Below, one piece after another: positions 9,556-17,840 of a DNA stretch of 19,202 bases. The DNA lies in assembly GCA_036244855.1 (NCBI GenBank), contig BQKZ01007084.1, positions 19,181-38,382 on the forward strand. The letters are read 5' to 3'. The position numbers and the translations under genes were made by a program. How positions within the stretch are numbered: position 1 is the first letter of the stretch; each line of letters opens with the position of its first letter. The notes under the pieces are model-generated. The model was not told where the DNA came from. It did not search any database and was given only the letters and a program-made list of their open reading frames with translations. Source of the DNA: Temnopleurus reevesii. Taxonomy: Eukaryota > Echinodermata > Echinoidea > Temnopleuroida > Temnopleuridae.

Positions 9556-9862
9556 GTGAGGGAATCTATCTATCACTTTAATTTTCTATTCATCTTTATA
9601 TTTTTATCCATTTACCATCTATTTACCATCTATCTACCTGTCTGTCCATCTATCCATGTACATATCCAGTTATTTATCAGTATATCTAACTATCAATCTA
9701 TTAACTCATCTATCCATCTATCTGTATATCTACCTATCAATCAATCTATCTCTCTAACTGTCTATATCTATAACTGTGTCTCTTTCTCTCCCCCCCCCCA
9801 ACCCCCACCCTCTCTCCCTCTCTCTCTCTTTCCTCCCTCTCTCTCTCTCTCTCTCTCTTGCC
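9556..9862. repeat. Degenerate TATC/CATC repeat followed by C and CT tracts
   Basis: From about 9565 to 9775 the strand is built of tetranucleotide words such as ctat, atct, catc and tatc with many interruptions, an old expanded microsatellite. A C-run follows at 9790-9799, then CT-rich sequence with (CT)n at about 9811-9859. The 108-codon plus frame over it and the Arg/Glu-rich minus frame (9746-9928) are composition artefacts. Confidence 0.88.
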
Positions 9863-11100
9863 CTCGTACCAGTCAGTACTGAAACCGACAGTCACGTTTG
9901 AATGACTTCGCCAAAAAAAACTCCGCATGCCGTCGAAATATTTTTACCACTCATCGAAAAATGGGGAAATGGCCGAGAGAGAAAAAAAGAATAATACAAA
10001 TAGCAATGGTGACGCACATTGATATTTCGAGGTAAACTTTTGTATCGTTCATTGTGGACACACAAAAGTTTTTTTCATATCACATGAGCCGTAGAATGGA
10101 GGGGTATAAAGTCCAAGAATGTGCAAATTTGAGGAAATCTATATTTGGTAACTGAGCAAGCACAAATAGTAAGTCGTGTTGGTTTGAAACGAGCGTATTT
10201 TATGAGGCATGAAGCGATCAATTTATTAATATTACATCCACAGAAATATGAAATATGTTACTTGTAGGTTTTTCATTCATAGCAATCCTAACACGGAACT
10301 ATATTGCAGCGTTTAATCAGTCATGATGATGTATCCCATGAAGAAATATCCAGCAAAGCTAATACATTTTTAGAAAAAATGTGCAAATGATTTTGTACGT
10401 GTCCCCTATTTGGAAACTGAAGGCTTCATACGGTTCTGAATTGTATTCCTTTCAAACATTTTCAAGTTCTTCAAAGAAGCATTTCAATTCCTGTGAGAAA
10501 CACCCTTTTGGGGGTTGCGTCTAATACATCTAATATGGAACAAAAGTGTTTCAATTTGCACATTTTTTCTAAGAGTGCACTTCGAAGGTATCAACAGTAG
10601 GCCTATACATAAACTTCAAAAACTTACACGTTAAATCACAAATCTGTAAGATTAGAGAAGTGGCAACTTTTACAAATGATAAATCTACACTTTAAGAGTG
10701 TTAGATCCAGCATATTAAAGACTATATTCAGTGTGTATTTAAGCAATTTTTTCGACCGTCAAATTTATACGATCATCATTATCATAAAGCGAATGGGAGT
10801 TTGTTCAGAGGGTGAATATTAAATGCAGATTTAAGATGCTTCATGACATTTGTCACTGCTGTCTGCATCGTCTTAACGACCGTTAAGGGAACACGATTCA
10901 CACTCCAGAGTTTCATCCCGCTATCAATCTCTCCTCTCTTTTCCATCTTTCTCTTCCTTTCTCTCTATTTTTCTTTCCATTTTCTTTGTGTTACCAATAT
11001 TTGGGCTTTCATTTGATATTAAGATGGTCTCATTGTTCAAAATTAAGGGGGAAAATGAAATTAAAAACTTAAGTACCTTTACTCGCACGTATATTTAGGT
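9863..11100. other. AT-rich spacer, no frame of note
   Basis: This is one of the longest stretches without even a 60-codon frame. It contains the word taggccta (10598-10605), a small palindromic acact..agtgt (about 10687-10701) and a CT-rich patch at 10917-10990. No RNA gene, promoter or mobile-element boundary was recognised. Confidence 0.5.
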
Positions 11101-11143
11101 AAAGCACTTTAGAGTGCTAATTCTCTAGCACTTAGCGTGCTTT
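11101..11143. repeat. Imperfect hairpin of agcact/agtgct words
   Basis: The segment aaagcactttagagtgct (11101-11118) is nearly complementary to agcacttagcgtgcttt (11127-11143), leaving a loop of about eight bases. The word agcactt appears again at 11144-11150. The structure is compact but has no known assignment. Confidence 0.55.
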
Positions 11144-12020
11144 AGCACTTCGAGAGTTGAGATAGAACCAGAAATACAGGATATTTTATACTTCAAATGT
11201 ATTCCATATGCAAACACAACCACAATTATAGCACCTGTGTCTTTACAGAGCTGGGTTTGTATCCTTTAAGATGTGCACAAATCTGAACCGTGTGCTCATT
11301 AGCTCTCGAGCATCCGGTGGTTAGACAATGATAAATGAGACCCAAAACCCGAAAAACAAAGCCACATCAGAATACATTGGCAAAGGTAACATCGATACAG
11401 TTCTTGTATAGAGGAGAAGAAGGAGTGTTACATTATATTCTCCCTGATACAACCCATGCTAGATCGTAGCGTTGCCTTAGGACTGAATCGATACGGTATA
11501 GATTTCTCAAATCGCTTCTCGCATCATCAGCTCTCGTCTCCATGTTTTGTTTCTTCTAATATAAGCAACGTTTTGTCTCTATCTTTTTCATACTGGTGTT
11601 AATATACACAGGCTAGCCTGTTCGGTGTCAGTTGTAGTTCTTTATTATTGTTTAAGTAGGTTCATATGTCGTTTCTTTACCGGCTGTCAGTTTTAGTCAG
11701 TCGTATAGCTCACACACCAATTCGAAAACCCACTGGCAATTCATATCGACGTTTCGAACGTCTTGACTCGGCGCCGGACAGCACATCCCTCAAGCTTTAA
11801 CACAGATATACATCAGAAATGATAATCAAATAATTGCGATAGAGATGGAGGAATATGATTAGCTAGATAAATATGATTCTGGCGTGATGACCATCGTAAT
11901 TCGCAGCGATGAATGCCCGGAGAAAAATGATGGAGTGGGGGCGATATTGATCTTGGTGATAATTTCTTTCCTTTACTCTTTCTCTCCCCCGATCGACCAA
12001 GGGGCACTGACAGCGAGGAC
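11144..12020. other. Spacer with small palindromes, no gene seen
   Basis: A perfect 14-base palindrome, acaggctagcctgt, lies at 11608-11621. A hairpin of gacgtt and aacgtc around tcg lies at 11748-11762, within a GC-richer patch (11740-11790). Frames on either strand are short. The patch resembles sequence near retroelement ends but cannot be assigned. Confidence 0.45.
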
Positions 12021-12023
12021 TAC

Positions 12024-12047
12024 TGACGTCACGATCACGTGACCAAT
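12024..12047. promoter_or_regulatory. CRE + E-box + CCAAT cluster
   Basis: Within 24 bases there is a perfect palindromic CRE (tgacgtca, 12024-12031), a perfect E-box in the extended form tcacgtga (12035-12042) and a CCAAT word (12043-12047). The CRE and E-box centres are 11 bases apart, about one helical turn. In animal promoters these bind CREB/ATF, USF/Myc-type bHLH and NF-Y factors. I found no convincing initiator or gene next to it, so promoter function is an inference from motif density. Confidence 0.35.
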
Positions 12048-12074
12048 TATTAAGCTGACGATGCGGAGGGTGTT

Positions 12075-12112
12075 GGACATTCACGATGTCCTTGCGATCT
12101 GCATAGAGCAGA
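12075..12112. repeat. Two adjacent short hairpins next to a MITE
   Basis: The first pairs ggacat (12075-12080) with atgtcc around tcacg. The second pairs atctgc with gcagat around a short loop at about 12097-12112. They lie directly upstream of the MITE that starts at 12121. They could be chance or flank-derived structure. Confidence 0.4.
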
Positions 12113-12120
12113 TGCTCACA

Positions 12121-12390
12121 TACACTGCAAAAACACTGGTTTTAAATTTGACACCAACTGGAATCTATACAGAACCACACCAGAAAAGTGTTACAATAAC
12201 GCCAGTTTGGAATCAATCTAAAATATTTCGACATCAACTTGTGTTGGTTAAGGCCCTCGACAACACCAGTCGGTGTTGAAATATACTGTATATTGATTTG
12301 ATTCCAAATTGGTGTTATTTCAACTCTCTGATGTGGTCCTATATATATTCCGACTGGTGTTAAATTTAACACCAGCGCTTTTGCAGTGTA
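12121..12390. mobile_element. Palindromic MITE, family A copy 2 (TA target site)
   Basis: This 270-bp element begins tacactgcaaaaacactggt and ends with the complement (cgcttttgcagtgta). It has the same internal ttaacacc/ggtgttaaa words and central aaggcc as the element at 4561-4826. Over the first 130 bases about 109 positions match that copy, roughly 84% by eye. The apparent midpoint is two bases off the central ggcc, so a small indel has occurred. TA flanks both ends. Short frames on both strands (12061-12279 plus, 12142-12372 minus) are repeat-derived and not genes. Confidence 0.88.
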
Positions 12391-13150
12391 TCAAAGTTGA
12401 GGACTTTATGGCCTGATTGAAATAACATTGAATAAAAAAATACAAAGAGGACTTAACAAAATAACAAACGCTACCCTACCTAAATGATAAACCAATCTAA
12501 TTTAGTCTAACTTAAACTTTGTTGTTCCTATTATATCAAAATCATACAACTTTAAAAAAAAATATACGAATTCAACTTTATATAGATTTTTTTCTCTTTG
12601 TTTGCTCGTTTATTTGGGCCATAAATAAGTCAATAAGCAAATAATTACGTTCAGAACGACTGATATCGATCAGTTCTCGTGAATTGTCGAGAACTTTAGC
12701 ACTGAATAACATATTTGTTAGACAGGGAGAATGGGGGGGGGGGGGCACAATATTAAAGTGAATACTAAGACTCAATATATTCCAAAATCAGGTTTCTTTG
12801 GGAATATTTTCATTTTCCTTTGTGATTTCCCTTTTGTTGAAACCTTAAACTCTAACTCACTAAAAAAAGAAATAGGTGTTTCTAATGCTTTCATCCCTGG
12901 AATCGATGGAAATAATTAATTGAGCTTAAGTAGGTGAATTAGTCACTTTATGACTTCTTAGCGCATTAACCTTCTAATGCGACGGCCGTGCACTTGTCCG
13001 AGCTAGTGGCTTTACATTGGAACGAAAAGCATTTCTTTTGGGTCAAAATTTTAAGCAACCGAAAACTGTAATGCAATGATTTATACAGTAAGCCTATCGA
13101 CTGAGGGGAAAATGTGAGACCATGAACATCTAAGCTAATTCTTATAATTC
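12391..13150. other. AT-rich spacer, no supported gene
   Basis: Contents are a G-run of about 12 at 12733-12744, a hairpin cgcatta/taatgcg at 12962-12981 and no convincing frame. The short plus frame at 12731-12919 starts in the G-run and has no recognisable domain. Confidence 0.5.
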
Positions 13151-13355
13151 TACACTCTAAAAAAAAGGACTGGTCAAAATAACCAATGTTTTGGCAAATA
13201 TGTGTCCAACCGAAAAAATAAAATTAGTCAAAATCAACAACATTTTGGTAGATTTTAACCACTAATTTGGTCAATTCTAACCAATGATGTTTGGTCGGAC
13301 ACATAATTATTCACCAACACGTTGGTTATTTTGACCAATTTTTTTTTAGAGTGTA
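13151..13355. mobile_element. Palindromic MITE, family B (TA target site)
   Basis: The 205-bp element has terminal inverted repeats of about 38 bases beginning tacactctaaaaaaaa, flanked by TA. Inner segments also pair (tgtgtccaaccgaa near 13201 against ttggtcggacaca near 13300). The motif ggtcaaaataacca, with variants, recurs in both orientations through the whole element, suggesting growth by internal duplication. It has no coding capacity. The TA duplication and the terminal form CACTCTAAAAA resemble family A (CACTGYAAAAA), so a related Tc1/mariner-like transposase may have mobilised both; this is inferred. Confidence 0.85.
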
Positions 13356-13837
13356 GGGGGCCAGGACGGGACATAAAAGCGTTAACCCACTCTTAATCAA
13401 AATTTCACACAAGCCTAAAGATTGCACGTGGACTGGCTCGTCCAAGGAGCTAAAGGGTTAAACTGATGTTCAACGACTGAAAAGTCATGACTGTCGAGAT
13501 GAACATGATATGCATTCAAGAGATTTATTGACCTAAGGGTTCACGACGGCCAAGTGCGTACGTCATAACCATTTCTGAAGTGGCGTTCGTTCCGCAAACT
13601 ATACTCAAACATTGACATCATTCTATGCATGCAACCTTTGAAACCGTTCCTTATATTCGGCATTAATTTTATTTTAAAAACTACGCCCAGATAACCGCTG
13701 TATTTTGCGAACCATACTATGGCAACTCGATAGACAATTTGATTTTTTTAACTGTTAAGTATTTTGAAAGGCAGATTTGCGCATGATGATATAAATTTTA
13801 CATGATTTAGGCGCGTAGATTAGGGATGGGTCATCTC
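13356..13837. other. Spacer, no gene seen
   Basis: The only pattern is a gttaaccc/gggttaa pair about 65 bases apart (about 13380 and 13455). No coding frame or RNA gene is apparent. Confidence 0.45.
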
Positions 13838-13990
13838 CATGGTATGGTATGGTATGGTACTTTATTCCCAATCGTTAAAAAGACATATAATATACAACAT
13901 GATACGAAATAAGAATACATTTGGTAAATTTACATGTGAATAAAAATATAACTTGCAAATAATAAGATTGGCTGGATTGCCCTTTCAGAA
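13838..13990 (-). mobile_element. 3' end of a non-LTR retrotransposon (LINE-like), minus strand
   Basis: Read on the minus strand, the element has a stem-forming cagaag/cttctg pair and then the box aagggcaatccagcc. About 110 bases of AT-rich sequence follow, then gggaataaagtacc and the simple tail (CCATA)n, three to four units at 13841-13860. Short tandem tails after AATAAAG-like ends are typical of CR1/L2/RTE-type LINE 3' ends in marine invertebrates (family knowledge; not searched). Only the untranslated end is present, as expected after 5' truncation. The box recurs in the relic at 17740-17840. Confidence 0.6.
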
Positions 13991-14169
13991 GCATTAAAAT
14001 AAATACTTCTGTTCTTCCATATGTTCCCATGATAATAATCAATATATCAATCATAATGTTGTTTACTATGACAATCTTGACACTTAAGTCGACAAAAAAG
14101 GTCTATTTTGGGAATCATATAAATTGAAATGCGTCAATGGCACATGAGTATGAAGCAAAATTTTGCTTA
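13991..14169. other. Short spacer before family C MITE
   Basis: AT-rich sequence with no recognisable structure. The LINE-like relic could extend into it, but I cannot place a 5' boundary. Confidence 0.4.
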
Positions 14170-14171
14170 TA

Positions 14172-14351
14172 CAGTCAAACCTGTCTACAGAGGCCACCCC
14201 GAAGGGAAACAGAAAACGTGGCCACTGTAGACAGGCGGCCTTTACAGACAGGTTCTAAAACATGCATTTTCACTTGGAGGGAATCAATTTAAGTGGCCAC
14301 TATAGACAGATGGTCACTATAGACAGTGGCCACTATAGACAGGTTTGACTG
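14172..14351. mobile_element. MITE, family C, pogo/Tc1-like (TA target site)
   Basis: This 180-bp element has terminal inverted repeats beginning cagtcaaacctgtctayag. The first 24 bases of each end agree at 22 positions. TA dinucleotides at 14170-14171 and 14352-14353 are the likely target duplication. Inside, the word gtggccactatagacag is repeated, three times close together in the right half and in variant form on the left, so the subterminal region is a small tandem array. Ends of the CAGTCAAACCT type with TA duplications are associated with pogo/Tigger-like transposons (family knowledge). There is no coding capacity. Confidence 0.87.
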
Positions 14352-14442
14352 TATTATGTGCGTGTATGAAAGTTCGGTCCTAAAGATTGAACTGGTCATA
14401 ACGTGTGGCATGTAGGGTCTTTACATGTAGGGGAATACAGTA

Positions 14443-14552
14443 CCATTTAGCTATTTGTAACACACTTTTTTACACTTATCCGCACATCCTGTGTATCATT
14501 GCATAAGATAGAGTTGAGTGTACAAAGTGTTTAGCAACAAATAGCTAAAGGG
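14443..14552. mobile_element. Small foldback element, possible MITE family D
   Basis: The left arm 14443-14476 (ccatttagctatttgt then aacacacttttttacact) pairs with the right arm 14518-14552. The only disruptions are a 4-base insertion and a few mismatches, leaving a loop of about 40 bases. Complementarity stops abruptly at CC/GG on the two sides, as a transposon boundary would. No clear target duplication is visible and there is no ORF. Confidence 0.65.
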
Positions 14553-15970
14553 CATCCTTGCTAACTTTGATAGTGTTTTATTACTTGTGATGATATAAGA
14601 GATAACATGGAAATCTCATAGGTAAACACTTCTTGCGGTCATGGTGGTTTTGTGTTTATATGATCAAATACAACGGTTACTATATTAAGAATTTACGTAA
14701 TGAGATCACTAGAAACACACTATAGGGTTATGAATAATATCGTGTGCTTTTCAAGACAGCTTATGCGATATTATCAACTTTTAGGAGAAGTTAAGTCTTT
14801 GAAATTGAAACGGTAAAATCAAAGGAAATTTTGGGAAACAAAATGTGATTTTCAAAATGGGATATCGATACTTAAAATTCGGAGATGCCAACCTTTCCGG
14901 AATATACAAGGGGTGTATTTCCAACTGAATTGAAGGTCTTTGTTACAAGTGAATGGCTGAGAGGGTGGCTTTACCATCACGTTTGCTCTCATTTTCGTTC
15001 AGCTGTTGCGTGATTCACATTTTAATTCTAACCTCATGCATATTCCGGAAAGATTAGCCTCTCTGTAAACGTGCTGGATCCAACTTTTGTAATGTTGATT
15101 CAAACATTATATGAAATATTAATTTACAATTTGAAACGGCCGGATTCTCCCCCTCTAAATAGTGTGGATTTAAAATGCTAGAAGAATAAATTGTTGTTTC
15201 GGTGTGCAAAACGGTGGAGGTTCTTAACTTAAACGACAGTCACTGAGAGTGTATTTGCATACTACGTGTTTTTGCATCTAAAATGTGGGAAAAAAACTAT
15301 CGAATCACAAGCAGTCTATTCATCAATAAAGCACTCTAAGACATTTGAAAGCATCCTCTTTAAAACCGCATTGGTATCCTCATCCATCTTCCTGGCTTAT
15401 TGTTCTTTTGAGTCTCGTAGACTCTATTCTTTCTGACAACAGTGAAACAAAAAGCATCTTCCTTCCGAGACATTATCGTTCTAACCACACTCATCTGTAT
15501 CCATTAACCACATGCACATCCTCAGAATTAAAGAAGAATTGAAGTTCAGGATGAGGAAAACGTTTTTTCTTTTCATCATCTCATTGTATTCACATCCGCG
15601 AGTATTAAGGGAGAAGAAATGTTATGATGTAATTTCAGATGATAAACCATTCTGAGCTATTTTTTATATTCCAAATATAGTCACCGAGGACTATAAAAAA
15701 TAAATGGGGTCATACTTCAATCTTGAAACGTCTCTTGGCTTTACAATTTTAAAACATTTATGCGTGTAAATTTACTTAATTGGTAAAAAGGGAACAGGCA
15801 TGTTTGTTTGGTAAAATTGCGCATAAAATCGGGTATAAAATTGCGCACAAGATTTAGTATAATCTGTTACATTTACTCAGCAATTTGAGACAATATTGTG
15901 CACATTCTTACCAAGCCAACGTGTATGCTTCTCTTTTTCATCCATATCTTTTAGTAAATCATTTTAATAC
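14553..15970. other. AT-rich spacer, no supported gene
   Basis: The single frame of any length (15345-15542 plus, 65 codons) has no domain and is probably random. A ctggatccaac word at about 15073 resembles the foldback at 15974-16109. The phrase aaaattgcgca is repeated about 30 bases apart (around 15813-15850). Nothing else is identifiable. Confidence 0.45.
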
Positions 15971-15973
15971 ATA

Positions 15974-16109
15974 CACACTCAAATACAAAATCAAATGTTG
16001 GAATGATAAAATGGTTGGAAGGGTGACAATCATTTCAAAATAATGAATTAGAATTCAAACGTGTTGGATCCGACCCTTTGAATATTGGATCCAACATTTT
16101 TTAAGTGTG
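15974..16109. mobile_element. Degenerate foldback element (TTGGATCCAA type)
   Basis: The left end cacactcaaatacaaaatc followed by aaatgttgga is approximately complementary to the right end ggatccaacattttttaa followed by gtgtga. Inside the right half, tgttggatcc (16062-16071) and ggatccaaca (16087-16096) form a perfect 10-bp stem around 15 bases. Terminal homology is imperfect and no target duplication is clear. It may be a decayed MITE or only a small inverted repeat. Confidence 0.4.
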
Positions 16110-16940
16110 AATCTACCATGTGTAACGGCTGTCACTCCTAAAACATTTCAGAATGTTTATCTAATATTTAAGTATTTAGAGTGCACTTCTTTACGGAATT
16201 ACACAATTTCATCACAATTTGACAGGTGCATCGTTCAATATATGAAAAAATATGAAACGTCTGAATTGTCTTATCGTGTCTCTGTTACCATTTTGAAACT
16301 ATATGATATGGTGTTTCCTAGCATAAGCTAAACTCCCTTTGATGCCTCTTTCCAATGCAAATCGGCATGCTTATCAACACACATTGATCGCTAAGAAGGA
16401 AACTCTCGCACTCTAAAAACGTCTCAAGGCTTTTTACCATGCATACTCTCCATGCGCACTGCACACTACATGCATTCTTATTTTTTTTTTAAAAAAAATG
16501 CATCGCACCACACACAAATCGAATTAATTGATATCATATGATTGTGAATTATTCAGGAATCATACGTCCTTGGCGTGCGACACCTAAGGGTTTGAGAGAG
16601 TAAACGTAAAGATAAGTAAAAGGATGAGCAGTGGACACTTACCTTAAAGGGACCAGCCCTGATGACGATGATAATTACTAGAGTTACTGCTAATGATGAC
16701 TACGGCGTATAAAAATATGATAAATATTTCTTCTTCTATATGTTTCTTCTAGCTTAAAATCCCGCGACGAAACCAGCGCCCGGGTTATAAATAAACGGTA
16801 GATCCTGCTACCTCGTCAGTTTGACTGATTTTTAGTTTGTACGAGGGCCAGCCTCGTACTCTTGAAGGGTAGGACGTCTTAACGGCGCCGCTTACTCGGA
16901 CTGAACTGAGCATGGTGACGTAGGTTGAGGGATTAAGAAC
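16110..16940. other. Spacer with small hairpins, no supported gene
   Basis: A 74-codon plus frame (16107-16331) has no recognisable domain. An A/T hairpin with atgcat ends spans 16470-16503. A GC hairpin, gtacgagg/cctcgtac around gccag, lies at 16839-16859. No RNA gene could be assigned. Confidence 0.45.
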
Positions 16941-17120
16941 TCACATGTGTGTGTATATTTCTGTGTGCGCTCACTGTCACAACACCATCATAAACATACA
17001 CACATTAACAACGCACGCGAGGGGGGAATCGAACAACACACACAAAGCGGCGTACGCAAGACACTTACTCACACACACACAGAGGCACTCGACTGACTCT
17101 TTTCACCCCTCTCTTTCCGT
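16941..17120. repeat. AC/GT-rich low-complexity region
   Basis: Scattered GT words on the left (16945-16955) give way to repeated aca/cac words between about 16995 and 17085, followed by a CT-rich patch (17105-17130). This is a degraded dinucleotide repeat. It forms the His/Thr/Ser-rich front half of a 136-codon frame and argues against taking that whole frame as a protein. Confidence 0.7.
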
Positions 17121-17161
17121 CTCTCTCTCGCTTTTATCCTGCTTTGCATTTTTTGGGACAA

Positions 17162-17355
17162 GAATAGCGGACGTCATAACCCAGCTATCAAAGAGGTGGC
17201 GTATCTGTTTCGACGCCAAAAAAACGCCATGTTTTGAATCGGCCTCGAACGTTGACATTGCGCATGGCCTTCAAGATGGAATCAAAGATGCAAAAAGGTG
17301 CCTACAATTGCAGCTTTTGTTGAGGGAAGACCACATAAATCATGCTAACGAATAG
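17162..17355 (+). other. Possible coding exon remnant, unrecognised
   Basis: The last 65 or so codons of the frame 16945-17355 differ from their surroundings. Base composition is balanced, and the residues are varied and partly amphipathic (for example IKDAKRCLQLQLLLREDH near the end), with TAG at 17353-17355. A pyrimidine-rich stretch (17101-17155) precedes it, and AG dinucleotides at 17161-17162 or 17183-17184 could act as a splice acceptor. No domain is recognisable, no partner exon is visible, and the frame length could arise by chance. It might be a terminal exon, a pseudogene fragment or noise. Confidence 0.2.
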
Positions 17356-17739
17356 ACATGGTGTATACACCTGATCGTCTGTTTGATGATTTCGCACGCC
17401 TGTTGCTCTGTGAATGCCAATCGAAAGTGGGGTGACATGTGCTTAAGTGGCACATGTATGCCGATGTAGGATCCGTCAAGCCTCAAGCGTTAGAGCCTTA
17501 TTGTCATAATAGTATACAACTCGGGACGAATTATAAGATCAATCAGTTTTAGTACTACATCACTCATACGATCCGAAATCATTGAAATATAATAATATCA
17601 CTTATGTCGTATATGAATGACAAGAAAATACGAGATTGAAATAGAATTGAGCGCAATTTTCCTTGAACAGCATAAACTCTCTAGTTTATTCATGCATATG
17701 ATTAGCCACTTTTAGCTGATAATAGTTCTTCCGCAGCGG
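17356..17739. other. Spacer, no gene seen
   Basis: Ordinary AT-rich sequence with no frame, repeat boundary or RNA structure that I can support. Confidence 0.5.
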
Positions 17740-17840
17740 GCCTTGCATACATGGACCCCTTTGAAAACCAGCCTGTAGGCTGAATAGGGCAATCCAACCT
17801 ATGAATGGTGAATAAATAAATAAAAAATAAAAAAATACAT
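17740..17840 (+). mobile_element. 3' end of a non-LTR retrotransposon (LINE-like), plus strand
   Basis: A small hairpin (cagcc, loop tgta, ggctg; 17769-17782) is followed by aatagggcaatccaacc and then an A-rich simple tail (aataaataaataaaaaataa) from 17811. Hairpin plus box plus simple tail is the usual layout of CR1/L2-like 3' ends, where the reverse transcriptase recognises the stem-loop (family knowledge). The box matches the relic at 13970-13988 at 18 of 20 aligned positions. The minus-strand frame 17686-17940 over it is not a gene. Confidence 0.6.

Noticed and set aside
9746..9928. Arg/Glu-repeat frame on the minus strand
   Set aside because: It is the translation of the CT/GA dinucleotide repeat.
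12061..12372. Overlapping frames on both strands within the second family A MITE
   Set aside because: They are products of an inverted repeat, and the equivalent frames are not kept in the first copy.
13838..13862. GGTAT tandem repeat as an independent microsatellite
   Set aside because: It directly abuts AATAAAG-like sequence on the minus strand, so it is better explained as a LINE tail.
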